Positions 1 to 7,523 of a stretch of 11,526 nucleotides of DNA are shown here, one piece after another. The stretch is from Baffinella frigidus (lineage: Eukaryota > Cryptophyceae > Cryptomonadales > Baffinellaceae). The stretch lies in NCBI GenBank assembly GCA_026770585.1, contig MU647577.1, positions 69,123-80,648 of the forward strand, read 5' to 3'. Under the pieces are notes generated by a model. That model worked only from the letters and a program-made list of their open reading frames with translations, was not told the DNA's origin and made no database searches. Numbering within the stretch: the first letter of the stretch is position 1; each line of letters opens with the position of its first letter. A program made the position numbers and the translations under genes.

Positions 1-43
1 TTTGACACTCCGGCCCCTGCTCCACACAGCGGACTTCGAAGGG

Positions 44-185
44 ATTTTGAATAACCCCTAAGCGATAAGACCTAGGACCCTACGGTAGGCAACCCGTAGG
101 GGCATAGGGGGATTCCTACGGATAAGGTAACGGAAAGGTGGCCCGATTTGGGCCGAAACTCCCTTCGTAGCCCGCTGTGTGGGTA
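44..185 (+). repeat. Dispersed repeat P, copy 1
   Basis: This segment recurs in the same orientation at 10722-10880. The first ~85 bases (acccctaagcga..., ...ctacggataaggta, cggaaa) match with only a few substitutions. Both copies end in the motif CCCTTCGTAGCCC (here 161-173). A short hairpin lies inside (ccctacgg / ccgtaggg, around 79-102). Just before the end, a copy-specific hairpin (ggccc at 140-144 with gggcc at 150-154) replaces the different hairpin of copy 2. A palindrome of family A follows about 50 bases downstream, as in copy 2. Function unknown; non-coding by inspection. Confidence 0.8.
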
Positions 186-233
186 GCCCTCTGCAAGCTA
201 AGAGAGTCACTGCGCTGCTCGCACCATGCGCTG

Positions 234-370
234 CCACTAACCCTCACAGGAGGACCAAATCGTCATTTTTGGATCTCGGATTTCCCCTACGGAGGGGTCG
301 GTTTCGACCCCTCTGTCCCAAGGAAATGGCTAAAAAATCGTCGATTTGGTCCGACCGTGAGGGTCGGTGG
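234..370. repeat. Foldback element family A, copy A1
   Basis: Palindromic element whose ends read CCACTAACCCTCAC and GTGAGGGTCGGTGG. They are followed inward on each side by the conserved box GGACCAAATCG(a/t)CGATTT or a close variant. Inside, a second stem pairs ggaggggtcg with cgacccctct around 291-315. Five other copies occur here: A2 2554-2696, A3 5271-5423, A4 8635-8777, A5 10547-10718 and half-copy A6 10902-10975. The outer ~35 bases are shared between copies, but the inner stem is different in each. No clear target duplication is seen. Best described as a MITE or foldback repeat of unknown class. Confidence 0.85.
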
Positions 371-503
371 TGAGATGAGACCCTCTAGAGCAGATGCACC
401 CTACCCTGAACCTGAAACCCTCACCCCTAAAACCTAACTAATAAACAATACACTCTAGGAGGGGGACCTCAAGGACAGACCTCCAGGCGTCCACTCCACA
501 CAG

Positions 504-561
504 TGTATATGTATATGTCATATACATATTGTATATGTATATGCATGTGTATATGTATACA

Positions 562-595
<34 letters not shown>

Positions 596-623
596 CATAT
601 ATGTATATGTATATGTATACATA

Positions 624-658
<35 letters not shown>

Positions 659-670
659 CTATATCTATAC
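504..670. repeat. (ATATGT)n microsatellite
   Basis: A run of alternating purine-pyrimidine hexamers TATATG/GTATAT of about 165 bases, broken by gtatac inversions near 557, 591 and 617 that make parts of it palindromic. Open frames across it give only Tyr/Met/Val/Ile or Ile/His/Cys repeats and are not genes. Such tracts are prone to slippage and to cruciform or Z-DNA formation. Confidence 0.95.
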
Positions 671-708
671 TTGGTGGCAGGCTTCATGCCGACGGAAAGA
701 GCGCCGGG

Positions 709-848
709 TCCACACGGTGGACTACGGACCTTTCATCAAAAGTCAACTTACCCTGTGGGCACTCAACTTTGAGGATTTTCTCATGCAAATTTGGTCACGT
801 TACCGCTGAATCGAGGGGTCCCGAAACCCTCGAAGCCCACCGTGTGGG
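709..848. repeat. Foldback with CCACACGGTGG ends
   Basis: An 11-base terminal inverted repeat, CCACACGGTGG at 710-720 and its complement at 838-848, bounds about 117 bases of unrelated sequence. The right arm extends inward into the C-box (809-848), which recurs inverted at 1027-1069. A weaker relative (tccacacagcggacttcgaa) lies at 21-40. Probably a small MITE or a remnant of one. Confidence 0.6.
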
Positions 849-1069
849 TTGGTGAGACGGAAAAGACTGAAACAGAGCTAGAGGACCTGGGTGGGAGTGC
901 GGGTTTAGGGTTTACGTTCTGGGGTTCAGTGTGTAAGGTGTGGGCTGTTCTAGGGCCCTGAACCCTAGAACGTCAACCCTAACCTTAAACCCTGAACCCT
1001 AGAACGTGGACCGTTCTAGGGAGGGTTCACACGGTGGGCTTCGAAGGTTTCGTTGACCCCGGATTCCGG
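809..1069. repeat. Inverted pair of C-boxes around telomere-like DNA
   Basis: The 40-base block 809-848 on the minus strand matches 1027-1069 on the plus strand: cacacggtgggcttcga, then a ggtttcg block and ccc...gattc, with a few substitutions and a small indel. The ~180-base loop holds degenerate telomere-type repeats. It may be one larger element with C-boxes as its ends, or two insertions. Confidence 0.6.
899..1010. repeat. Degenerate telomere-like repeats (TTTAGGG type), both orientations
   Basis: Contains gggtttagggttta at 901-914 and, in the opposite sense, aaccctaaccttaaaccctgaaccct around 973-999. A small hairpin pairs gttctaggg with ccctagaac near 947-971. Similar short pieces occur near 1768-1798, 8382-8395 and 9512-9532. 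This fits interstitial telomere-like sequence but is too degenerate to call a telomere. Confidence 0.55.
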
Positions 1070-1206
1070 GGTGTTACGTGACCAATTTGCATTTCCGCTT
1101 GTGTGTGGGCCTCGGTGGTCGATTAATGAAGCTATCCTTGGTTCCGCTGGAGTGTGGTAGGCTAGCTCTGCCTGATTCGTCTGGTCTCTTTCAAGATGAG
1201 GAGACC

Positions 1207-1363
1207 ATAGTTCTGTCCCACTATGATTTGGGCTCCTCATCAATTCACCCCCCCCCAAAAAATCACATGTGAATTTCCTGGGGGGGGGGGGGGGATTCAC
1301 CTTGGAAATTTGGGGGGGGGGGGCGAATTGATGAGGAGCCCAAATTGAACTGGGACAGAGCTA
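1207..1363. repeat. Foldback M2 with G/C homopolymer arms
   Basis: Arms 1212-1246 and 1325-1359 are complementary over ~35 bases (tctgtcccac..., then tttgggctcctcatcaattc) with a small indel and mismatches. They continue inward into a run of nine C on one side and twelve G on the other (1312-1323). A further fifteen-G run lies at 1280-1294 in the loop. The G runs could form quadruplexes, and their lengths may be inaccurate in any assembly. Open frames here are by-products of the repeat. Confidence 0.8.
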
Positions 1364-1391
1364 GAGACCAGGAGTTGATGCCCCTGTGTCA

Positions 1392-1554
1392 TGCAAAAAG
1401 CTAACGCCAGCGAGATACTTAGAGCCTACGGATTGCCTACGGTAGGAGTCCCCCTCCCTACGACTTGTAAAGACCTTTTTGTTTTAAAACGTTGTAGGAG
1501 GAGGGGGGGGTTCCTACCGTAGGCTAAGGGGTCCGCTGGCGTTAGCTTTCCGCA
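1392..1554. repeat. Foldback M1
   Basis: Terminal inverted repeats AAAGCTAACGCCAGCG (1397-1412) and its complement (1534-1549) are perfect over 16 bases and extend to tgc/gca at 1392 and 1554. A second stem inside pairs gcctacggtaggagt with tcctaccgtaggc. The loop is AT-rich (gttttaaaac). The inner cctacggtagg motif is shared with elements B, H, J, K and P. Confidence 0.85.
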
Positions 1555-1616
1555 TTGTGTGGTGTGATTAATTTCGTCGACTTTGGTGTGAACCCGATCT
1601 CATCTCGGACCATACC

Positions 1617-1723
1617 AGAATCTGTCCGGATAAAAAGGCGTAAGATAGCATCATCTGATGCCTAAAATAGCATACACACCCTTACCTTCCGCGTGGGGAG
1701 CCTAAGATAGCGGGACAGATTCT
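1617..1723. repeat. Small foldback M3
   Basis: An 11-base inverted repeat, AGAATCTGTCC at 1617-1627 and GGACAGATTCT at 1713-1723, bounds a loop. The loop carries three near copies of GCCTAAGATAGC (about 1638, 1660 and 1700). No coding potential. Probably a short non-autonomous element. Confidence 0.55.
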
Positions 1724-1865
1724 GTCTTGTTCCGAAATTAGATCGTCATTGGCCCGATAATGATGTGCAGCATAGGGTTCAGGGTTTAGGATTTAGGCCC
1801 GGACCTCAATCCTAAACGCTCATAGGGGCACGGTGCTAGGACAGTAGGACGATAATGATCCTCGC

Positions 1866-1902
1866 AGATCGTTTAAAAACAGTTTTTAGATCGTTTAAAA
1901 AC
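1866..1902 (+). repeat. 15-bp tandem duplication
   Basis: AGATCGTTTAAAAAC occurs at 1866-1880 and 1888-1902. The second copy is preceded by cagttttt, so a local hairpin (cagtttt / aaaactg) can form. Confidence 0.7.
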
Positions 1903-1920
1903 TGAGGCAGAGCTACCTAA

Positions 1921-2044
1921 CCCGGCAACAAGCAGTTTTCTTGAAAAAATCTGGCAGGGAAAATTACTACACGGAGGTCATGTCCCGAAGCATCCGTGTA
2001 GTAATTTTCATGCAGATTGTTACCAGAAAAATCCTTGTTCCCGG
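1921..2044. repeat. Foldback element family D, copy D1
   Basis: The inner stem GAAAATTACTACACGGA (1959-1975) pairs perfectly with 1993-2009 around a 17-base loop. Outer arms 1921-1957 and 2011-2044 are only partly complementary (cccgg-caacaag / cttgttcccgg, ttttc / gaaaa). The GAAAATTACTACAC core recurs in D2 (11297-11438), where the outer arms are different and well paired. Confidence 0.75.
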
Positions 2045-2380
2045 ATGATGACAGGGCGGGGAACCCTTGGAGGGGCGAAATTAGTACAGTCACGCGGTTG
2101 GAATGCCCTATCCTGGTACAAATTTTTACAACCCCACATGTAATTAGGTTCCTCCAGCATTCTCGAGTGGGGAGGGGCGGGCTTCCCGCCGCGGCTGGAT
2201 AAAGTAACTCTTGTAAAGCAAAAGGACAGTACCCTCGAGGGTACGGTAGGAGACCCTAGAGGCCTGGGAATTGCTGACGGGCGATACGGACAGATATGTC
2301 CGGTTTCGCTGAAATTTACTACAGCACCCGACCCGGTTATAAGCTGCAACGGGTTGCTGGTGGCTCCCGCGTCAGCGTTT
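2045..2380. other. No gene seen; short palindrome
   Basis: Mixed sequence without a credible coding frame. The only structure noted is a perfect 16-base palindrome, GTACCCTCGAGGGTAC, at 2229-2244, followed by the cggtagg motif common in this window. Confidence 0.4.
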
Positions 2381-2529
2381 TTATCTCAGAAAACGAGTTC
2401 TAAAACTCGTTTCTTAAGTCAACTCCTCTACAAATTTGTCATCTTATGCGGAGAGTAAAGAATAAGTTGACGAATTTGTAGGGGAATTGACTTGAGAAAA
2501 CGAGTTTTAGAACTCGTTTTCTGAGATAA
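2381..2529. repeat. Foldback element family E, copy E1
   Basis: Long arms 2381-2445 and 2461-2529 pair over about 65 bases: TTATCTCAGAAAACGAGTTC, then TAAAACTCGTTTTCT..., AGTCAACTCC and ACAAATTTGTC, with a few mismatches and one indel. The loop holds tgcggagagtaaagaataag. Copy E2 (10994-11151) has the same arms, and its loop is the exact reverse complement, so the two copies lie in opposite orientation. Typical MITE structure; class unknown. Confidence 0.9.
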
Positions 2530-2553
2530 GTTTCTTGCACGATGCGGAGGCAG

Positions 2554-2696
2554 CCACCAGCCCTCAGAAGTGAACCAAATCGCGATATGGAGACGTGTGG
2601 GCATTTCCCTTGGGTGGTAACACCTCAGGTGTTACCACCCAAGGGAAATCAAACTTTTGAGATCGCTCGATTTGGTTCACTTCTGAGGGCTGGTGG
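2554..2696. repeat. Foldback element family A, copy A2
   Basis: Ends CCACCAGCCCTCAGAAGTGA and complement, followed by the family box accaaatcg, are perfect over about 28 bases. After an unpaired stretch, a second perfect stem (atttcccttgggtggtaaca with its complement) meets almost without a loop at about 2628. This inner stem is not shared with the other A copies. Confidence 0.9.
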
Positions 2697-2747
2697 AGGG
2701 GGGCCTGGTGTCTCGGGTGCTGGTTTCTCGCCCGCTGGTGGGTAAGG

Positions 2748-2920
2748 AAGGACCTTGGCGGGCGCGAGCTCTGCGCAGTCAGCTTCTCCCTCTCTCTCCC
2801 CCCCTCCCTGTCTCTCCCCCTCCCTGTCTCTCTCCCTCCCTCTTTCTCTCCCTCTCTCCCTCTCTCCCTCTCTCTCTCTCTCTCTCTCCTCAAGGACCTT
2901 GGCGGGCGCGGGCTCTGCGC
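2748..2920 (+). repeat. Polypyrimidine tract between 29-bp direct repeats
   Basis: A C/T-only tract at 2784-2891 has three purine interruptions near 2810-2825 and turns into pure (CT)n at the end. The 29-base repeat AAGGACCTTGGCGGGCGCG(a/g)GCTCTGCGC flanks it at 2748-2776 and 2892-2920 with one mismatch. This could be a tandem duplication whose spacer expanded. The tract followed by AAG also resembles an oversized splice acceptor, but no exon supports that. Confidence 0.85.
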
Positions 2921-3780
2921 CGCGACGCGGGGGCGCGGGGGAGGGAGGCGCCGCCGCCCCGTTGAGTGCCTGCGAGCACGGCTTGTCAGTGGATCTGTGT
3001 GGCAACTCTATCCCGGAATGGTGTTTTCAAGCCTCGGCAAAAAGGGAGTTTTCTGGACCTGCGCCGACACTGGGGAGTCCTCGGGGATCGCGTGATCTGC
3101 TAACGCGAACGAGAGCCGCGTCGGCGACGGCCCGAGCGCTCCCGCGTCCTCGCCTAGAGCCGCGGAGTCGCCGTACGCGAGGAAAGGACGGTGGGGGGAG
3201 GGAGCAGCGACGGGCGAGGCGAGCTGCGTGTTTGCGGCGCGTTTGTTCCATGGTGGAGTGACCACCTTGCCGCGGCTGCTGCGGGTGGAGGGCTGCATGG
3301 CGTTGGCCCCTGCGGCGTGGATGGGGCGAAACGTCAGCGTGTGCTGCGCGCACGGTGCTGCGGTCCCCACAGGGTTGGCGAGGAAGGTAGGCGAGTGAAC
3401 CTAGCCCTGAGGCAAAAGCATCGGCGTTCGGTCGCAAGCGGGCGCGGGCTGCAGGCACCTCCGAGAATATTGCGCACCAAAACTGCCACCAAGCTCCTTT
3501 CTGGGGGGGGCAGGAGAACCCGCCGCCCGGGAAGCAAGCCCCTGGGCTGGGGAACCTCTTCGATACACCTCCCACCTAGACAAACAAGGAGGCTGAAGGC
3601 GACCAGAGCAGAAGGTGCTCCGGGACGCCGCCTGCTCGCGGGTGGCGGGGCTGCGTACTTGGGCACGCTCCCAGCGGGTGGACCTCACGCCCTCTTCACA
3701 GCGAAAAAGTGCCCCCAGAAATTCGAAATTTTGAAATCAGAGGAGTCCGAAACCTGTCTTGAAAACAGACAAGTGTGACC
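2921..3780. other. GC-rich stretch, no accepted gene
   Basis: GC-rich from about 2893 to 3680, then more balanced. Long frames are open on both strands (for example 3191-3778 plus, 3027-3575 minus), as GC-rich DNA allows. Their translations are Arg/Gly/Ala/Pro-rich with no domain or motif I recognise. Unlike the rest of the window I find no large palindrome here, so it may be unique host sequence: an exon, a promoter region or an old pseudogene. A small hairpin (tgtct...agaca) lies near 3754-3770. Confidence 0.35.
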
Positions 3781-3840
3781 ACCAAAGACAAACAGGTTAT
3801 TTAAAGGACCTAAATGAGCGCGATTTTCTGGATCAACTCA

Positions 3841-4002
3841 AGCACCCCAAGAGAACCACCCTATATCCCCTCTTCACGAGCCTCTGCATTGGAGAGCGAA
3901 ACGCGATCCGAAAGCAAACATGCTTTCCCTGCAGATCCCTTCTACGGAACGGCGTGTCGTTGGCATATGTTGGGAGCATTTAAAACCTAAAGGACCTAAA
4001 GA
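3841..4002 (+). repeat. Repeat unit F, copy F1
   Basis: Core block gcgatccgaaagcaaaca, tgctttc, ctgcagatcccttctacg, gaacggcgtgtcgttggc, atatgttggga, then aaaacctaaaggacctaaag. The upstream part (cacc...gagaacca, ...atcccctcttcacgagcctc) is shared with F2 only. Related copies: F2, F3, F4 (reverse), F5, F6 (reverse). gaaagca/tgctttc can form a 7-bp hairpin. No frame is conserved across copies, so a coding role is unlikely. Just upstream, acaaacaggttattta (3788-3803) matches the left end of element L. Confidence 0.85.
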
Positions 4003-4133
4003 GGGTGGGGTAGCAGACCAAAAGTTGTCGACAGCCCCCTGGAAAAGTTGGCAAAAGTGGAGGAAAACGTTTTTTCCCCTCCGGATGGGCCCGCCTGGGT
4101 GAAGTAAAACTCGTCGCAGGCCGTTTTTGGAGG

Positions 4134-4236
4134 TGTTCCCCCACTCCTCACGAAAATCTGAAACCACATTTGTGGACCAACTTTCAATTCTGTTTCACGA
4201 AAGTGCCCTCCGATTTTAGTGAGGAGTGGGGGGACA
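4134..4236. repeat. Foldback N, copy N1
   Basis: Arms TGTTCCCCCACTCCTCACGA + AAATC (4134-4158) and 4212-4236 are complementary with two mismatches. The loop (aaaccacatttgtg, accaacttt, tctgtttca) is nearly the same as in N2 (6072-6172). Right-flanking sequence (acatcatgt..., gcctgct, ctccaccctc, to ~4274) is also shared with N2, while the arm sequences are unrelated. Confidence 0.8.
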
Positions 4237-4324
4237 TCATGTTACCACACAAAACGCCTGCTACTCCACCCTCGTTATTTAGCGGGAACGTCCCGGGCGA
4301 GCGCGCGCCCACCTGGGCAGCCTC

Positions 4325-4490
4325 AAACACCCCCAGAGAACCAACCCTTTATCCCCTCTTCACGAGCCTCTGCACTGGAGAGCGAAACGCGATCCGAAAG
4401 CAAACATGTTTTTTCTGCAGATCCCTTCTACGGAACGGCGTGTCGTTGGCATATGTTGGGCGAAATTAAAACCTCAAGGACCTGAAGGAC
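4325..4490 (+). repeat. Repeat unit F, copy F2
   Basis: Same orientation as F1 and close to it over its whole length, including the upstream block ending in atcccctcttcacgagcctc. The hairpin is weakened here because tgctttc has become tgttttt. It ends in aaaacctcaaggacctgaag. The spacing F1 to F2 is about 480 bases, with N1 between them. Confidence 0.85.
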
Positions 4491-4712
4491 CCCTCAAGAG
4501 TGAGGCGGATGTGGTCTTCGATGTGAGTGTAATACAAAGCACCAAAGCACCAAAGGAAATACAGAACTGGCTCCAATGCCGTGTGAGCCTCGGTCGGACA
4601 GGTGATGAGCCTCAATGGTTGACTAATGAAGGTAAGTTCTCTCTCGCTTGTGGTTGGGCCTTGGCCGGCGCGGCCTCTCTCCGGTCACATGCCGCTGCCG
4701 AGCGAGGAGCTA
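4491..4712 (+). other. No gene seen; splice-donor-like site
   Basis: Linker between F2 and F3. Contains GAAGGTAAGTTCTC around 4628-4641, which resembles a eukaryotic 5' splice site, but no exon can be shown upstream. An Ala/Arg-rich open frame that runs into F3 is not supported. Confidence 0.25.
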
Positions 4713-4813
4713 AGCGCGATCCAAAAGCAAAAATGCTTTCTCTGCAGATCCCTTCTACTCAACGGCGTGTCGTTGGCATATATGTTGGGAGAAATTAAAA
4801 CCTAAAGGACCTA
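4713..4813 (+). repeat. Repeat unit F, copy F3
   Basis: Core only: gcgcgatccaaaagcaaaaa, tgctttctctgcagatccct, tctactcaacggcgtgtcgt, tggcata, tatgttgggagaaattaaaa, cctaaaggacct. It lacks the upstream block seen in F1 and F2. Confidence 0.85.
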
Positions 4814-4821
4814 TTGTAGAA

Positions 4822-5041
4822 TTCGGGTTGGCTTGGATTTTCCGAGGGTCGGGTCGGGCAGAAATCTGACGAAAATGCGCCGTTTTGTGTCATCTTATGG
4901 GTGGGGGATGCAAAGACAAGATATCGTGTCATCAATCTCATGCATAACATAGCATAAAACTTGATTTAAGCCAGTCATCTCACAAAACATTCTTGGAATT
5001 TGGAATTCCCGACCCTGACCCAAAATCCAAGCCAACCCGAT
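4822..5041. repeat. Inverted-repeat element Q
   Basis: Arms TCGGGTTGGCTTGGATTTT (4823-4841) and its complement (5022-5040) are perfect over 19 bases and continue imperfectly with gggtcggg / cccgaccc. The loop of ~170 bases is AT-richer, with a ttttgtg/cacaaaa pairing. No open frame of interest. Probably a non-autonomous element; single copy in the window. Confidence 0.8.
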
Positions 5042-5122
5042 TTCTGCAATAAAGGACGTCCAATTTTGAAGGGTTTCAAAAACTTTCACCTGAATGATAA
5101 GGGAAATGGATTTTAAAAATGA

Positions 5123-5155
5123 AAAAGCTGAGGCCAGATTCTGGCCTCAGCTTTT
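5123..5155. repeat. Perfect 15-bp hairpin
   Basis: AAAAGCTGAGGCCAG pairs perfectly with CTGGCCTCAGCTTTT around a 3-base centre. It ends in T-rich sequence and resembles an intrinsic terminator, but nothing in the context is bacterial. It is more likely a short foldback. Confidence 0.7.
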
Positions 5156-5160
5156 AAACG

Positions 5161-5203
5161 AACCCCCGGTTGCCTCGATAGCGGCACTGCCAGGCCGGGG
5201 GTT
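5161..5203. repeat. Short hairpin AACCCCCGG/CCGGGGGTT
   Basis: Nine-base perfect stem with an inner tgcc/ggca pairing, followed by TTTGTTTT. It abuts the left end of the E-like element at 5183. Confidence 0.6.
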
Positions 5204-5481
5204 TTGTTTTAGTCAACTCACCTGCGAATGTGTAGTAAAGAAGTACACGTTCTGTGTACCTCGTTTCTAACCACCAACCCTCACGGCTGGGGCAAATCGA
5301 CGATTTTCGATGAGGGATTTCAAGGGGGTTGAAGTCGGAATCCGACTTCTTCAACGGCTCCAATTCCCCTTGAAATCGGGAAATCGAAAATCGTCGATTT
5401 GCCCCAGCCGTGAGGGTTGGTGGAAAGTTGACAGATTTGTGGGTGAAATGACTTGTACAAAATCACCGCCCTGGCAGTGCA
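5183..5481. repeat. E-like foldback interrupted by A3
   Basis: Outer arms 5183-5232 (gcactgccagg..., gttttgttttagtcaactca) and 5430-5481 (complement of gcactgccagg, ...gtcatttcaccc) pair imperfectly. Their inner part (agtcaactcacctgcgaatg) resembles family E arms (agtcaactcctctacaaatt). The A3 palindrome sits in the middle, so this looks like an older E-related element with A3 inserted in its loop. Confidence 0.65.
5271..5423. repeat. Foldback element family A, copy A3
   Basis: Ends CCACCAACCCTCACGGCTGG and complement, then ggcaaatcgacgattttcga on the left and its match on the right. The inner stem pairs gatttcaagggg with ccccttgaaatc and gttgaagtcgga with tccgacttcttcaac around 5340. The inner stem is unlike the one in A1, A2, A4 or A5. 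Confidence 0.9.
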
Positions 5482-6071
5482 ATGTCACCTAAAGGTGACA
5501 AAGGCATAACTATCACAAAATTATCGTAAAATTATGTACGTATGTCTGTCTCGGAGCACAAACAGGTTATTTAGCGAAATGGCTCCAATGTCACGGATAT
5601 GATCCAACTTTTCTGCCCCTCCAACTTTTTTGCCCCAGATTACTTCAAAAACTTCCTTTCACAAAGGTGTAGGCCTTGCAAACCTGAGCATCTTTGGTGT
5701 GACAAGGTTTCTCAAGGAGGGGAGGAAGCTACGCTAGATGGGGAGGGGGTGAATCGCAAAAGTCAACTTTACTGAGGCTGGAGTCAACTTTTGGAGAAAT
5801 CGCGCGTTTTCACACGAGTTCTTCCCCTACAGCAACTTTTGATTGCCAACCATCACGTCTAAAGTGGGGGGGTGCAAAACCAAATGCGGTGGTTTTGGGG
5901 GAGTCATATTTTCAGCATGTTTGCGGGTCTCTGATGCTCCAGATTCATGAGGATTCCAGAACCGTCAAGAAAAGTGAAATGAGCCCAGGGGTTCGAACGT
6001 TACACCCAATCGAGCGCCCGACGGGCTCGCCTCGGGACCAGGAAACTCCGCAAAGCCAGGTTTTGGGGGCC

Positions 6072-6172
6072 TTGCCGGGCTTAAAATACAAAAAAGTAAA
6101 ACCACATTTGTGAACCAACTTTTAAATCTGTTTCAGAAATGTGTTCTCAGAATTTTGTATTAAGCCCGGCAA
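6072..6172. repeat. Foldback N, copy N2
   Basis: The left arm TTGCCGGGCTTAAAATACAA pairs with 6151-6172 (...ttgtattaagcccggcaa) with a 2-base bulge. The loop and right flank match N1 at 4134-4236, but the arms do not. Confidence 0.8.
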
Positions 6173-6458
6173 CATCATGTCCCTATGCAAAAGCCCTGCT
6201 TCTCCACCCTCAAACGCACGAGCGAAAAACTTCTAGATGGACCGTAATTATTAGTAAACACCGATTTGTACTGCAAAATTTGAATTTAAAACACTACATG
6301 TCCAAAAGAGTCCATCTAGAACCTCGCAATCTCGCTAGTTGGAACTTCGCTTTGGCCAAGTCCTACCACATTGGCTCTACAACTTTGCGGATTTTTTTTT
6401 TGTTTTAATCGGGGGCAGAAAAGTTGGAGGCATCACTTATTGACACTTATTGACTTCA

Positions 6459-6545
6459 TCCTTTAGGTCCTTTAGGTTTTAATTTCTCCCAACATATGCC
6501 AACGACACGCCGTTCCGTAGAAGGGATCTGCAGAGAAAGCATTTT
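6459..6545 (-). repeat. Repeat unit F, copy F4 (reverse)
   Basis: Reverse complement of the F core: cctttaggtcctttaggttt, taatttctcccaacatatgc, caacgacacgccgttccgta, gaagggatctgcagagaaag. It is closest to F1/F3 and lies in an insertion that interrupts the right arm of L. The remainder of that insertion, 6546-6702, holds nothing I recognise. Confidence 0.85.
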
Positions 6546-6835
6546 TACGAAAGAGAAATGCACGGCGCAGAATTGAGGCGAGAGTAGGAAAACCTATGGG
6601 GACTGCTCCAGCGTTGTCCTACTCAAGAAACTGCCACTACCCATATTGGGGGATCCATCAGAGGCAGACCTCCAGGGAAGCCAACGCCCCCTCATGTTAG
6701 TTCGTGACATTGGAGCCATTTCTGATTTTCCCACTAAATAACCTGTTCGTGCTTCTCCACCCTCGTGCGTTTCCTCAGGTTATTGTTGAGATTTTGCTCG
6801 TTGCAGGACGTTGGTTGTGTCCCATCGCAACCAGG

Positions 6836-7216
6836 ATGGGAGATGCTATGTCCACCTTGTGCGAGCCTTGCAAGCGCGTCGAGGTCCCCGAGGAGAGCGC
6901 ACTACCTGACGCGCGACGCAGGGCTGCGGCCGACAAGCTTCTCGCGGCCGAGGCCGCGAGGGAGGCCGCGCTGCCGACGCGAGGCGACTCGCGCGCCTCC
7001 TCGACAGGGGTGCCGGTCCTCGAGAGGAAGCCGGAGGTGGCGCAGAGGCGCAGCCCCGAAACTACGACCGCCAGCCAACCCCAGCTGGCGGAGCGAGATG
7101 ATGGGAGTCAGGAGAAGTTGCGATTGGAGACGTTGAAGAAAGACATGGAGACCTTGCGCCGAGGTTGGCGGGGTTCCTCGTCCTCCTTGATCGCAAGGAG
7201 CCCGCCACCACCCTAG
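6836..7216 (+). CDS. Possible exon or small gene, 126 residues, unknown function
   Basis: The only stretch that looks coding. It opens at ATG 6836 in a good eukaryotic start context (A at -3, G at +4) and ends at TAG 7214. The frame is open further upstream to 6704, but that part lies in the TIR of L. I therefore prefer 6836, or an exon starting after the acceptor-like ttgctcgttgcag at 6794-6806. The product is rich in Ala, Arg and Glu. Residues 19-46 look helical (ARRRAAADKLLAAEAAREA), 50-90 look disordered, and 91-110 (SQEKLRLETLKKDMETLRRG) look like an amphipathic helix or short coiled coil. The end is Ser/Pro-rich. No domain or signal peptide is recognised. The minus strand is also open over 6902-7399, but its product looks less protein-like. 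It could be a chance GC-rich frame. Confidence 0.3.
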   Translation: MGDAMSTLCEPCKRVEVPEESALPDARRRAAADKLLAAEAAREAALPTRGDSRASSTGVPVLERKPEVAQRRSPETTTASQPQLAERDDGSQEKLRLETLKKDMETLRRGWRGSSSSLIARSPPPP

Positions 7217-7523
7217 GAACACCGACCCCACAGTAGGCCCCAAGATCCTGGGGGGGGGCGCCTTCTTCTGAGCGGAGGTTACCCTGCTGGAAGGAGTGCA
7301 GAGATTCTGGATTCGAGATTTGTATATACACCGCTGAGTTGAGGCGCGTTTGAAGATACGGCCACGCACCGCCGGGCAGGAAAGATATTTTTTGTTCATT
7401 CCTCCAAACCCACGCCGTAGAAGCCTACGGTAAGCCTATGCGTATGAGCCTAGCACCACGCTGTGTTTCTCCTTCTGTGGGTGTCACCATCCATTTTCAA
7501 GCAACCCTGTATCTAGCATTCAC

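Larger units (their letters stand above)
5556..6752. mobile_element. 1.2-kb inverted-repeat element L, non-autonomous
   Basis: The left end GCACAAACAGGTTATTTAGC, then gaaatggctccaatgtcacg (5556-5595) pairs with 6703-6752, which has a ~12-base insertion. The arms continue inward with TCCAACTTTTCTGCCCC (5603-5619) and its perfect complement (6412-6428). The right arm is split at about 6429-6702 by F4 and other sequence. Inside lie an undescribed stretch (5630-6060, no credible gene) and hairpin N2. No transposase is visible, so it could only move in trans. The TIR start recurs alone at 3788-3803. Confidence 0.7.

Noticed and set aside
469-855. Tyr/Met/Ile/His-rich frames through the microsatellite
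   Set aside because: Pure product of the (ATATGT)n repeat.
2755-3778. Long open frames on both strands of the GC-rich stretch
   Set aside because: They overlap on opposite strands, translate to low-complexity Arg/Gly/Pro/Ala-rich sequence, partly run through the CT tract, and show no motif. Expected by chance in GC-rich DNA.
1096-4632. Shared piece near 1107-1128 and 4609-4630 (cctc..tggt.ga.taatgaag)
   Set aside because: Only about 22 bases with several mismatches and no extension; could be chance.
5123-5210. Bacterial-type intrinsic terminators
   Set aside because: The hairpins are followed by T-rich DNA, but the context is eukaryotic and full of foldbacks, and no gene ends here.
5981-6010. 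tRNA gene, from ggttcgaacg
   Set aside because: Resembles a B-box, but the flanks do not form a T stem and no acceptor or anticodon arm is found upstream.
5556-6752. Autonomous transposon
   Set aside because: Long inverted ends but no transposase-like frame or catalytic motif inside.
6902-7399. Minus-strand 165-residue frame opposite the candidate exon
   Set aside because: Its composition is less protein-like (Arg/Gly/Pro/Ser with scattered Cys), its start is in AT-rich DNA, and it reads as the shadow of the plus-strand frame; not excluded absolutely.
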